The notes under the pieces: generated by a model
The model's input: the letters and a program-made list of their open reading frames with translations, nothing else
What the model was told of the DNA's origin: nothing
Database searches by the model: none
Assembly: GCA_019634695.1 (NCBI GenBank)
Contig: JAHCAW010000020.1
Span: 1-63,709 of the forward strand
DNA: 63,709 nt
Reading direction: 5' to 3'
DNA from: Candidatus Sumerlaeia bacterium
Lineage (GTDB): Bacteria; Sumerlaeota; Sumerlaeia; SLMS01; JAHLLQ01
Shown: positions 9,110 through 16,461 of the stretch, one piece after another
Layout of the letters: the number at the start of each line of letters is the position of its first letter
Position numbering within the stretch: position 1 is the first letter of the stretch
Made by a program: the position numbers and the translations under genes

Positions 9110-10297
9110 CTAGCGGATTCCCCGGAACTCCGCTGGAATCCGGTTCTGCCGCAGCGCCCGGTGAATCCCCCCGACGCCGTGCTGCTGCTCGATGGCCGCC
9201 ACGATGCGATAGGCCCGACCGTAGGAATCCTGTCGGTGGCGCAGCTTCTCCAGCCCCGAGCGCCGCCCCATGCGGTCGCAGATCTTCTCGGCCACCCACT
9301 GCGCGAAGCCCTCGACCAGGTCGAACTCGTTGCACTCGGGATAGTGCTCTGCCTGCCAGGCGTGCGCCATCTCGTGCGCGATGGTCTCCCAGGCCATGTC
9401 CTCGGGCAGGGCGTCCAGAATCAGAATCTCGCGCACGCGCCCCTCGATGCGAAAGACCCCGAGCTCCGAGACTACCGACTGGGGCGACGCGGTCGTGTTC
9501 GTGGCGCCGTCCAGCTTGGCGCCTCCGCGGTAGACGCGCTGCAACTCCTGCGTATCGACGACGCGCACCGGCACGGGCGTCAGCGGTTTGCCGAGGAGCT
9601 GCTGCATCACCGGGCGCACCCGCCCGGCGATCTGGCGCACCCGCGCCTCCCCTTCGACCGAGGTGGAGAAGCACGCCCGGCACACATGCCGCCCGTCGGG
9701 CAGATGCGCCCCGGTGCTATCCATCGGCCGCCCGCAGAAGTGACACTTCTCCTGCGTGTGGAAGCAGCCCGCGCACCAGTGCCCGGACTGGAACTGCACG
9801 GTGAAGAACGTCCCCTGGATGGGGCTGCGACAGCCCTCGCACGTGCGGGCGCGGCTGGCGCAGTCGGCGCACCACGACGTGCCGTCGGGGTAGCTGCGCA
9901 GCCGGTTCGCCGCGTAGGGCACCGAGCAGGCGTGACATGTTGCGGCGCTGCGCACGCAGGACAGGCAGACGCGGTGAGGTTGGCCGCCCGGCAGGCGATA
10001 GTCCCGGTAGTCGCCCACCAGCACCTGGCGACAGACGTCGCACGGGCGGGCGGTGCGCTGGCACTGGGCGCACAGGGCGCCACTCTCGCGATGCGGAATC
10101 TGGCAGAGCGTGCACTTGCGGGCCGACCGCTGGCACGACTGGCAAACGTTGAGCTTCCCGCCGTTGGGCTGCGAGTAGACGAGGTACTCGCCCTGAATGC
10201 CGCGGCGGCATAGGCCGCAGGTTGGCGCCGCATGGACGGGCAACGCCACGAGCACAAACGCCACAAGCCCCATTGCCAGCAACAGGCGCTCGAGCAT
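9110..10297 (-). CDS. Secreted DA1-like zinc metallopeptidase with six Cys4 modules
   Basis: A 395-aa protein. It begins with a signal peptide (MLERLLLAMGLVAFVLVALP...HA), which is why the start at 10297 is preferred over longer frames. Residues about 27-220 contain twelve CxxC pairs, enough for six tandem LIM-like or zinc-ribbon modules of about 30 residues. The C-terminal domain holds the metallopeptidase site HEMAH at 308-312, continuing AW and followed by a VEGF(A)Q segment at 328. This combination resembles the peptidase domain of plant DA1, which also sits after a LIM domain. In plants DA1 is an intracellular ubiquitin-activated protease; this one should be exported. Its substrate is unknown. 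It stands between resB-ccsA and a toxin-antitoxin pair with no obvious partner. Confidence 0.8.
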   Translation of the reverse strand: MLERLLLAMGLVAFVLVALPVHAAPTCGLCRRGIQGEYLVYSQPNGGKLNVCQSCQRSARKCTLCQIPHRESGALCAQCQRTARPCDVCRQVLVGDYRDYRLPGGQPHRVCLSCVRSAATCHACSVPYAANRLRSYPDGTSWCADCASRARTCEGCRSPIQGTFFTVQFQSGHWCAGCFHTQEKCHFCGRPMDSTGAHLPDGRHVCRACFSTSVEGEARVRQIAGRVRPVMQQLLGKPLTPVPVRVVDTQELQRVYRGGAKLDGATNTTASPQSVVSELGVFRIEGRVREILILDALPEDMAWETIAHEMAHAWQAEHYPECNEFDLVEGFAQWVAEKICDRMGRRSGLEKLRHRQDSYGRAYRIVAAIEQQHGVGGIHRALRQNRIPAEFRGIR

Positions 10298-10425
10298 GGT
10301 TCGGGAGGATGGAACGATCACGGGGCGGCATCCCTCGGCGGACGTGTCACCATCCTGTCCGGAAGCGAGTCGGCCGCCAACCCGAATCCGCCCGCCGGAC
10401 GGCGCCGCGTTTCGGGCGGGGCCAG

Positions 10426-11010
10426 TCACCTGCATCGGGAGATGGTCAGTTCCCCATTCATCGTTTGCGGGAGTTGAAACCGGATCACCTCGCACCCCGC
10501 GAGGGCACTCTGGAGCCGCTCGAACTCGGGCCGGAGATTGTCCCGAATCTCCGCCGGGAGACCGTTGAGCATCTCGAGCAGCCCGAGGTGCCTGACTGCC
10601 AGGCTGACTGTCGGCAGAATGGGCGCCTTGCCGCTTTCCATGCGGCAGACCTGTTCGCGGGAGAGCCCTACGCGGTCCGCAAGCTCCTCCTGGGTGAACT
10701 TCAGGTAGTGCCTCAGGAATCGCAACTCGCCCGCGGACAGGGGGCGCTCCTTCTCAACGACGATCGAACGGAAGATAACTTCCAAGAGTTTCCCGAACGC
10801 CGGAATGATGGGGACAAGCGTCCCGTCCGGGTACTCATCCACCCAGATGCCAGTACCGCTCAGCTTGGCGCCCGGGAATCCAATCTCCGGCGCATCAACT
10901 TCCTCGCCGACCTTGAGCCTGCGACGCCGCAAGGGCTCGGGGCCTTCGCTTGCGAGAGCCTCATAGACCTGCGCCGCTTCACGGACAGCCTTCAGCTCTT
11001 CTGGAAACAT
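10426..11010 (-). CDS. XRE-type antitoxin/repressor of the adjacent toxin-like gene
   Basis: A 194-aa protein with a helix-turn-helix at about residues 95-130 (FTQEELADRVGLSREQVCRMESGK). The N-terminal half is unassigned and may bind the toxin, as in MqsA/HigA-like antitoxins. The ATG at 11010 follows AAGGAG at good spacing. The gene lies 42 bases downstream of the putative toxin in the same direction, the toxin-first order typical of higBA and mqsRA. The antitoxin role is inferred from the helix-turn-helix and the context; an ordinary XRE regulator remains possible. Confidence 0.7.
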   Translation of the reverse strand: MFPEELKAVREAAQVYEALASEGPEPLRRRRLKVGEEVDAPEIGFPGAKLSGTGIWVDEYPDGTLVPIIPAFGKLLEVIFRSIVVEKERPLSAGELRFLRHYLKFTQEELADRVGLSREQVCRMESGKAPILPTVSLAVRHLGLLEMLNGLPAEIRDNLRPEFERLQSALAGCEVIRFQLPQTMNGELTISRCR

Positions 11011-11052
11011 CGCGCCTCTCCTTGGTCTACAGCCAGTGAATCCAATTGGTTT

Positions 11053-11481
11053 CTAGTACTCGGCTGGCAGCGCCCCGTCGGGCATACCCACCACGTAGGC
11101 GGTCACAATCAGCACGGCATCCCGCTCGGCATCGCCGTCCTTGAACTTCTCGAAGGCAAAGCTGATTCCAAGCTGATAGTCCCGGTAGTACCCGCTCAGT
11201 CGATATCGATAATTGCCGAACTTCTCGTCCCAGAACACTTCGTAAACCCTTGCCCGCGTGTGCGAGATCGCCGCGTGCAGAACCGGGCCCGTCAGGCGTC
11301 TGTGTGCGTTATCCTTCCTCTGGTGGTAGGAAAACCGGATGAGGCCTGTGTCAAAGCAGGTCCGTAGCAGCTCCAATGCTTCCGCTTCCGTCAGTGCGGT
11401 GGGCTGCTTGGGCGACTGGTCTGCTTCGCCGGCGCGTTTCGGAGAGCCTGGATTCGGGTCGGCTTCTGGGCTGTCGGCCAT
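11053..11481 (-). CDS. DUF4258-like putative toxin
   Basis: A 142-aa protein. After a disordered Pro/Glu-rich stretch of about 35 residues it has the compact pattern F-x-Y-H at about 60 (FSYHQRK), a central beta segment with RYRLSG, and a final VTAYVV strand. This is typical of DUF4258/MqsR-like RelE-fold proteins. The ATG at 11481 is preferred because AAGGAG lies nine bases upstream; another ATG at 11508 sits one base after an AGGAGG and is less likely. With the XRE gene just downstream it forms a probable toxin-antitoxin unit. Confidence 0.6.
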   Translation of the reverse strand: MADSPEADPNPGSPKRAGEADQSPKQPTALTEAEALELLRTCFDTGLIRFSYHQRKDNAHRRLTGPVLHAAISHTRARVYEVFWDEKFGNYRYRLSGYYRDYQLGISFAFEKFKDGDAERDAVLIVTAYVVGMPDGALPAEY

Positions 11482-11542
11482 CGTCTCGCGCTCCTTGGGG
11501 GAGAGCATCCCTCCTGCCGGCCGGTTCGCGCAACAGAAAGTG

Positions 11543-11576
11543 ACTTCACATCACAATTGAAGTGATGCTGCATCAC
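11543..11576. promoter_or_regulatory. Candidate operator: two inverted repeats before the toxin-like gene
   Basis: Upstream of the toxin-like gene an AT-richer island carries two adjacent inverted repeats. One is ACTTCA-N9-TGAAGT (11543-11563). The other is GTGATG-N3-CATCAC (11562-11576). Palindromes like these are usual binding sites for XRE-type antitoxins that repress their own operon. The link to the gene at 10426-11010 is inference. Confidence 0.45.
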
Positions 11577-11788
11577 GCCCGCCGCGCCCGGCCCGGGTTG
11601 CGGGAGACCGATGCCCGTTGTCCGCAAATCTGTGGCTTGGGCCCTGCTGGCAACACCCCGGGGTCAGGGCAGGCGGGGTCGATGTCCCAACGAGTCCACT
11701 GTCCGTTATCCTTGCAGTCGGCCGACGGATTGCCCAGCCTGTCAAAATCGCCGGGATTGCCGGCGGTCAGTCGCCGTCGAGGAAGCGC

Positions 11789-12556
11789 ATGATTATCGTC
11801 GAAGAAACCGAGGGCAGCGTCGTTGTCCTCACCCCGACCTACGAGGAGGGCGAAGATCCGAAGCTGAGCAACATCAGCCCGGTGCGCGAGGCCGTCGCGC
11901 GGCTGGTGGCCGATGGTCGGCGCAAGATCGTGCTCGACCTGCGCGAAGTGGACTTCCTGCTGTCGGTGGACATCGCGGCGCTGGTCGGCTCGGCCCGCGC
12001 GATTCACGGCCAGCAGGGGCTTTTCCTGCTCTGCGGGCTTGGGCTGCGGCTGGCCGAGACGCTGGCCGTCGTGCAACTGCTGCGCGTCCTGCCCGTGCGC
12101 TTCACGCGCAACGAGGCGGTCCACACCCTCAAGCAGACCCGGGCCGACAAGGACGGCGTCACCCTGCTCGTCGATGGCAACCCCACGATGGACCGCATCC
12201 GCCAGTGGTGGGACCACATCGTGCAGGCGCAGACCAGCGAGATTCGCATCAACCCGGTGCTGATCCATCAGGCCGAGGACCCCGATCCCGATCCCGATTC
12301 GGGCAGCGGACCGCGACGCATCCGCCCCGGCGTCATCGATCCGCACACCTGGCTCGAGACCGGGCACAACGGCATCCAGCCCCACGAGTCCGCCATGCAC
12401 CACCTGCGCCCCGACCTCAATGACTGGGTCAGCGGCCTCGAGACGCTCAAGACCGCCCAGCGCCTCTTCGCCAATCACGGCCTGCGGTTCACGCCGGAGA
12501 TCACGTTCAAGGAGTTCCTCTCGCAACTGGCCGAGAAACTGATCGAGAAGGAGTGA
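11789..12556 (+). CDS. STAS-domain protein
   Basis: A 255-aa protein whose first 110 residues look like a STAS (anti-sigma antagonist) domain: beta strands, then KIVLDLREVDFLLSVDIAALVGSA in the position of the phosphorylatable loop. A serine is present there, but the usual Asp-Ser-Ser-Gly is degenerate. The remaining 145 residues are not recognised and include an Asp-Pro run (DPDPDPDS). The ATG at 11789 follows GAGGA and opens the first STAS strand. It is divergent from the toxin-antitoxin pair. A switch protein in a partner-switching pathway is plausible; no kinase or sigma factor is adjacent. Confidence 0.65.
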   Translation: MIIVEETEGSVVVLTPTYEEGEDPKLSNISPVREAVARLVADGRRKIVLDLREVDFLLSVDIAALVGSARAIHGQQGLFLLCGLGLRLAETLAVVQLLRVLPVRFTRNEAVHTLKQTRADKDGVTLLVDGNPTMDRIRQWWDHIVQAQTSEIRINPVLIHQAEDPDPDPDSGSGPRRIRPGVIDPHTWLETGHNGIQPHESAMHHLRPDLNDWVSGLETLKTAQRLFANHGLRFTPEITFKEFLSQLAEKLIEKE

Positions 12557-12846
12557 GGCGGGCCCGGGCCGTGCCCATCTCGATTCAGGGCTCTCGTGGT
12601 TACGCTTCGGACCCTTGGTCGCACAAGATGGCGAGACGCGGCGTTGAAGAGCCAAACGGATGTCTGCCCGCGCCGACGCAGGCTCTTCGAGGTTCTTCCC
12701 GATTTCGCCTGCCGGTCACAGTCGTGATGCGGCGCTTCGTTTGCAGCCTGAGGCAAACGGACAATAGCGCCCGCTCATCACTGCCCGAGGTCAACGATGC
12801 GATTCATCATCGATCTTGCCGGATCGTCCATCCGATCCATTCTTCC

Positions 12847-14223
12847 TCAGTCGGCCGTCCGCCGGAGGCGCGCGACGAAGAATCCGTCGCAGTCCCAGTC
12901 CTGCGGCAGCACGCGCCACTGGCCGGGAGCGCATTGCAACGCTTCGTGATCGAACGGCAGACTTGACTCGATGGGGGCCGGGACGAAATCCGGGTTCAGC
13001 ACCAGAAAGCGATCCACGACGCCCGCGGTCTCCGAGTGCCCCACTGTGCAGACCGTGTAGGCCAGCACGCCTCCGGGCGCCACGAGGCGCGCCGATCGCG
13101 TGAGCAGGTCGTACTGCAACCGCGCCAGGTTCTCGAAGTCCTCGGCATGCCGTCGGTGGCGAATCTCCGGATGACGCCGCAGGGTCCCGAGGCCGCTACA
13201 CGGCGCATCGACCAGCACAAGATCGAAGCGCGCGGCGGCGTCGGCGAGCATCTCCTCGGACAAGCGCACCGCAATGCGGTCGGCCAGGCCGAGTCGCGCG
13301 AGCGTCGCCTCGAGCCGGCGCAGTTTCGGCGGCCCGACATCGCACGCCGTCACGCGCGCGTCGCTGCCGAGAGCGTCGGCCATGTGCGCGCTCTTGCCGC
13401 CCGGCGCGGCGCACAGGTCCAGCACGCGCGTCGGCCGCGCACCACCCAACGCAAGCAGGCAGGCCGCCTGCGCTCCTTCGTCTTCGACGGTCACAAGCCC
13501 TTCGGCGAACGCCGGCACGCGATCCGGCGCCAGTCCACGCGCGCGCACGGCCAACGAGCCCGGCACCAGACGCCCCGGTTGCAGCGCGACCGCCTGACCC
13601 GTTACGGCGGCGATCTCGTCGTGCAGGCGTTCGGTCAGCCCCCCCGGCGCCGAGGGGCGCACGCGCAGACACAAGGGCGCCGTGCCGTTCGACGCACCGA
13701 AGAAGGCCTCGGCGCCGGCTTCGCCCAGCACACCGACGACCTCGACCGCGCAGGGCTTGGGGATCGAATGCCTCAGGCGCCACGGCGTGTGCGCCGGCGG
13801 CAGCAACGCCTCGCGCGGCTGGGCCGTCAGGCGGCGCATCACCGCGTTGACGAGACCGCGCAGACGCGCGCCCTGCGGCTGCGCGCCGGCAAGGCGCACC
13901 GTCTCGTCCACCAACGCATGCACGGGCACGCGATCGAGAAACAGATACTGCGCGAGCCCGCCGAGCAGCGCCTCGTGCACGGCCGACGCGAAGCCTTGGA
14001 GCGGTCGTTCGATCCGCGCCGCGAGCAGGTGCTCCAGCCAGAGCCGATGGCGGGCCACGGCGAAGGCGATCTCACGCGCCAGCGCCGCGTCGGCTGGCGT
14101 GGCGTGCGCCCGTGCGGCCGCCTCCTCGACGAGCACATCGAGCCCGGGCGCGCGCCGCTGGCAGGCCCGCAACTGCGCCTCCAGGGCCGCCACACGCGCC
14201 GATGAAGCCCCGCGCCCCGTCAA
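12847..14223 (-). CDS. rsmB: 16S rRNA (cytosine-967-C5)-methyltransferase
   Basis: A 458-aa RsmB/Sun protein with an N-terminal NusB-like helical domain (about 10-140) and a Rossmann methyltransferase domain. The SAM site is VLDLCAAPGGKSAHMA. Motif IV is DAPCSGLGTLRRHPEIRHR with the releasing Cys, and motif VI is YTVCTVGHSE with the nucleophile Cys. It methylates C967 of 16S rRNA. Translation appears to start at a TTG (14223) that overlaps the pssA stop (TTGA), with GAGG about 12 bases upstream, so it is coupled to the psd-pssA operon. Confidence 0.94.
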   Translation of the reverse strand: MTGRGASSARVAALEAQLRACQRRAPGLDVLVEEAAARAHATPADAALAREIAFAVARHRLWLEHLLAARIERPLQGFASAVHEALLGGLAQYLFLDRVPVHALVDETVRLAGAQPQGARLRGLVNAVMRRLTAQPREALLPPAHTPWRLRHSIPKPCAVEVVGVLGEAGAEAFFGASNGTAPLCLRVRPSAPGGLTERLHDEIAAVTGQAVALQPGRLVPGSLAVRARGLAPDRVPAFAEGLVTVEDEGAQAACLLALGGARPTRVLDLCAAPGGKSAHMADALGSDARVTACDVGPPKLRRLEATLARLGLADRIAVRLSEEMLADAAARFDLVLVDAPCSGLGTLRRHPEIRHRRHAEDFENLARLQYDLLTRSARLVAPGGVLAYTVCTVGHSETAGVVDRFLVLNPDFVPAPIESSLPFDHEALQCAPGQWRVLPQDWDCDGFFVARLRRTAD

Positions 14224-15104
14224 GGTTCGCGGTCCTCGCCATTGAGATCGTCGTCTTCAACAACGCCGGGAAAGGACAGTTCCGCCCCGGGCGAGTAGCG
14301 CCGCAACTCGCGCTTCGTCCGAATCACCCGCAAGACGGCCAGAACGATATAGCCATACGCCAGCAGGAAGGCCGTCAGCGGCAGGTGCTCCTTGAACGCG
14401 ATCACGATGCAGATGAAGAACACCATCGTGACGAGGCCGTTGAACGAGCGCCCCAGCCGCCGGCGCGCTGCGCGAAGCCCGGGAAACGGGTACGTGCTCA
14501 CCATCAGGTAGGAAAGCACGACCATCAGCACCAGCAGCGCCTGGTGCATCAAGCGGGTCTCTTCGGTCGGGAAGTACTGCTCGATGACGAGGAAGGTGGA
14601 GACGACCGTACCTGCCGCGGCCGGGATCGGCATGCCGGTGAAGTGCGTCTTCTCCTCGCTGTCGGCCTGGAGGTTGTAGCGCGCCAAGCGGATGGCGCCG
14701 CAGATCGTGTAGAGGGCGCAGACGCCGATCGCCATGCGCGGGGCCCAGCGCGGCAGGTCGATCACCGCGTTGATGCTGGCAAGCTTGCCGTACATCAGGA
14801 AGGCGGGGGCGACGCCGAAAGCGACGACGTCGCTGAGCGAGTCGAACTGCACGCCAAAGGCGCTCGACGAACGGGTCCAGCGGGCGACGGGTCCGTCGAG
14901 CGCGTCGAGGATCGCCGACAACAGGATCAGATAGCAGGCCGTGACGAACTGGCCCTGGGCGCTCATGATGATCGAGCACAGGGCCGCGAAGAGGCTTCCG
15001 GCGGTGACGAGGTTCGGCAGGACGTAGACGGGGCGGCGAATCATGGAGCGGGCATAGCCCGAACCGGTTTCGCGGGAAAGCCCGAAATCGGGGCGCGAGC
15101 GCAC
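14220..15104 (-). CDS. pssA: CDP-diacylglycerol-serine O-phosphatidyltransferase
   Basis: A 294-aa multi-pass membrane enzyme that joins CDP-diacylglycerol and serine to make phosphatidylserine. The CDP-alcohol phosphatidyltransferase signature D-G-x2-A-R-x8-G-x3-D-x3-D is complete (DGPVARW ... FGVQFDSLSD). The GTG at 15104 directly follows the psd stop and has an AGAGG ribosome site inside psd; an ATG at 15044 (MIRRPVYVLPNLVT) is the alternative and would match shorter family members. With psd upstream it gives the two-step PE route. Confidence 0.95.
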   Translation of the reverse strand: MRSRPDFGLSRETGSGYARSMIRRPVYVLPNLVTAGSLFAALCSIIMSAQGQFVTACYLILLSAILDALDGPVARWTRSSSAFGVQFDSLSDVVAFGVAPAFLMYGKLASINAVIDLPRWAPRMAIGVCALYTICGAIRLARYNLQADSEEKTHFTGMPIPAAAGTVVSTFLVIEQYFPTEETRLMHQALLVLMVVLSYLMVSTYPFPGLRAARRRLGRSFNGLVTMVFFICIVIAFKEHLPLTAFLLAYGYIVLAVLRVIRTKRELRRYSPGAELSFPGVVEDDDLNGEDREP

Positions 15105-15821
15105 TCAGCCGACCTCTGCCAGGTCGCGCGGCAGAGCCACGTCCTTGGAGGGGAACTTGCCCTTGCGGGCCTCCTCCTCGAAGACGAGCGCCAGACAGCT
15201 CTCTCCGCCGCGCACCTTCTGGCCCGGCGTCACCTTCACGCTCGCCTCCAGCGGCAGGAACAGCTCGACGCGCGAGCCGAACTGGATCAGGCCGTAGCGC
15301 TGGCCGCGCTCCAGCGAGTCGCCTTCCTTGACGTCGCAGACGATGCGCCGCGCGATGGCGCCGGCAATCTGTCGGATGCCGAACACACCCTCGTCGTTCT
15401 CCAGCCAGACGGTGAGCTGCTCATTCTCCTCGCTGCACTTCTCGTTGAGCGCGTTGAGGAACTTGCCCGGCTTGCGGTCGATCGCCACCACGCGGCCGTG
15501 GTAGCTGGCGCGCTGGATATGCACGTTGAACACGTTGAGGAAGATCGCGATGCGGCGCGCCCGCCCGCCCGGCATCCGCTCGCAGGGCACCTCAATCACC
15601 GAGACGACCTTGCCGTCGGCCGGCGAAATGAAGGCCCCGGGAATCCGCGGCACCTGACGCCGCGGATCGCGGAAGAAATAGAGGACATAGAAGGCCAGCA
15701 GGGCCAACACGATACCCGCCGGATACCAAAACCAAAAGCCCGCCGCCGACAGCAGCGCCAGCGGCAGGAAGAACTTCCAGGCCGGACGCGCCACCGACAT
15801 GATCGGTTCGTATTTGCGCAT
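15105..15821 (-). CDS. psd: Phosphatidylserine decarboxylase (short, archaeal-type)
   Basis: A 238-aa proenzyme that converts phosphatidylserine to phosphatidylethanolamine. It has two N-terminal membrane segments (about 14-47), the PADGKV block (FISPADGKVVSVIEVPC), NVHIQRA, and the self-cleavage site within QFGSRVELFLP, where the serine after glycine becomes the pyruvoyl group. The length and the FGSR motif are those of the short Psd form. It is first in the psd-pssA-rsmB operon. Confidence 0.95.
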   Translation of the reverse strand: MRKYEPIMSVARPAWKFFLPLALLSAAGFWFWYPAGIVLALLAFYVLYFFRDPRRQVPRIPGAFISPADGKVVSVIEVPCERMPGGRARRIAIFLNVFNVHIQRASYHGRVVAIDRKPGKFLNALNEKCSEENEQLTVWLENDEGVFGIRQIAGAIARRIVCDVKEGDSLERGQRYGLIQFGSRVELFLPLEASVKVTPGQKVRGGESCLALVFEEEARKGKFPSKDVALPRDLAEVG

Positions 15822-16023
15822 GGAAAGACTCGCTACCCCCTTGGCGCTTGCGCTGCCCTTTCGCCGTTCTCCTCAACACCCGACCCGCTGTCGGCTCCCG
15901 GCGTTTGGGAAGCGCAAGAACATGGAAGGCTGCTATCCATCCGCCGACCGCTCCGCAAGCAAAGGATGAGAATCCTGCGAGCAAACCGACCCGGACGCTT
16001 TATCGCCCCAGCCCGGCAGGGCG

Positions 16024-16461
16024 TCATAAGTTGTCTCGAATCAATGCTTGATAGCAAATCGCAAGGGCCGCCAGCGCGATTCCGCAGCAACTGTGCAGGA
16101 AGTCCACCCGACGGAACTGGCGCGTGCCAGAGCGGAGCTGGTGCATTTCGTCCAGCCATGCCGCCGCGGCGCAGGCCACCGCCAGAATCCCCGCCCGCGC
16201 CGGCCACCAAGCCAGCCCCCCGGGGCCAAGAAACAGGTCCCACACCCAGTACAGGATCAGGAAGAGGCCGCCGAACTCGACGTAGTGGGCCGACGCCCGG
16301 AACTTGCCGTGATGCCGATCCAGGAATCCATACACGCGGGGCATCGAGCGCACCCGCTCGATCCAAGCCTGCGTCTGGGCGCGCCCGAAGCTGCCCCCGC
16401 CCAGATACCAGATGAGCGCGACAAGGCCGGCCAACGCGCCCAGCGCCAGCAGCTTCGCCAT
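16024..16461 (-). CDS. VanZ-like membrane protein
   Basis: A 145-aa integral membrane protein with about four hydrophobic segments. It carries the VanZ-family pattern DEMHQLRSGTRQFRRVDFLH, the conserved D...H/Q...R...D arrangement between helices. VanZ-like proteins affect glycopeptide tolerance in some Firmicutes but most homologues have no known role. Its ATG shares one base with the stop of cobA-hemD, so it is the distal gene of that transcript. Confidence 0.75.
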   Translation of the reverse strand: MAKLLALGALAGLVALIWYLGGGSFGRAQTQAWIERVRSMPRVYGFLDRHHGKFRASAHYVEFGGLFLILYWVWDLFLGPGGLAWWPARAGILAVACAAAAWLDEMHQLRSGTRQFRRVDFLHSCCGIALAALAICYQALIRDNL

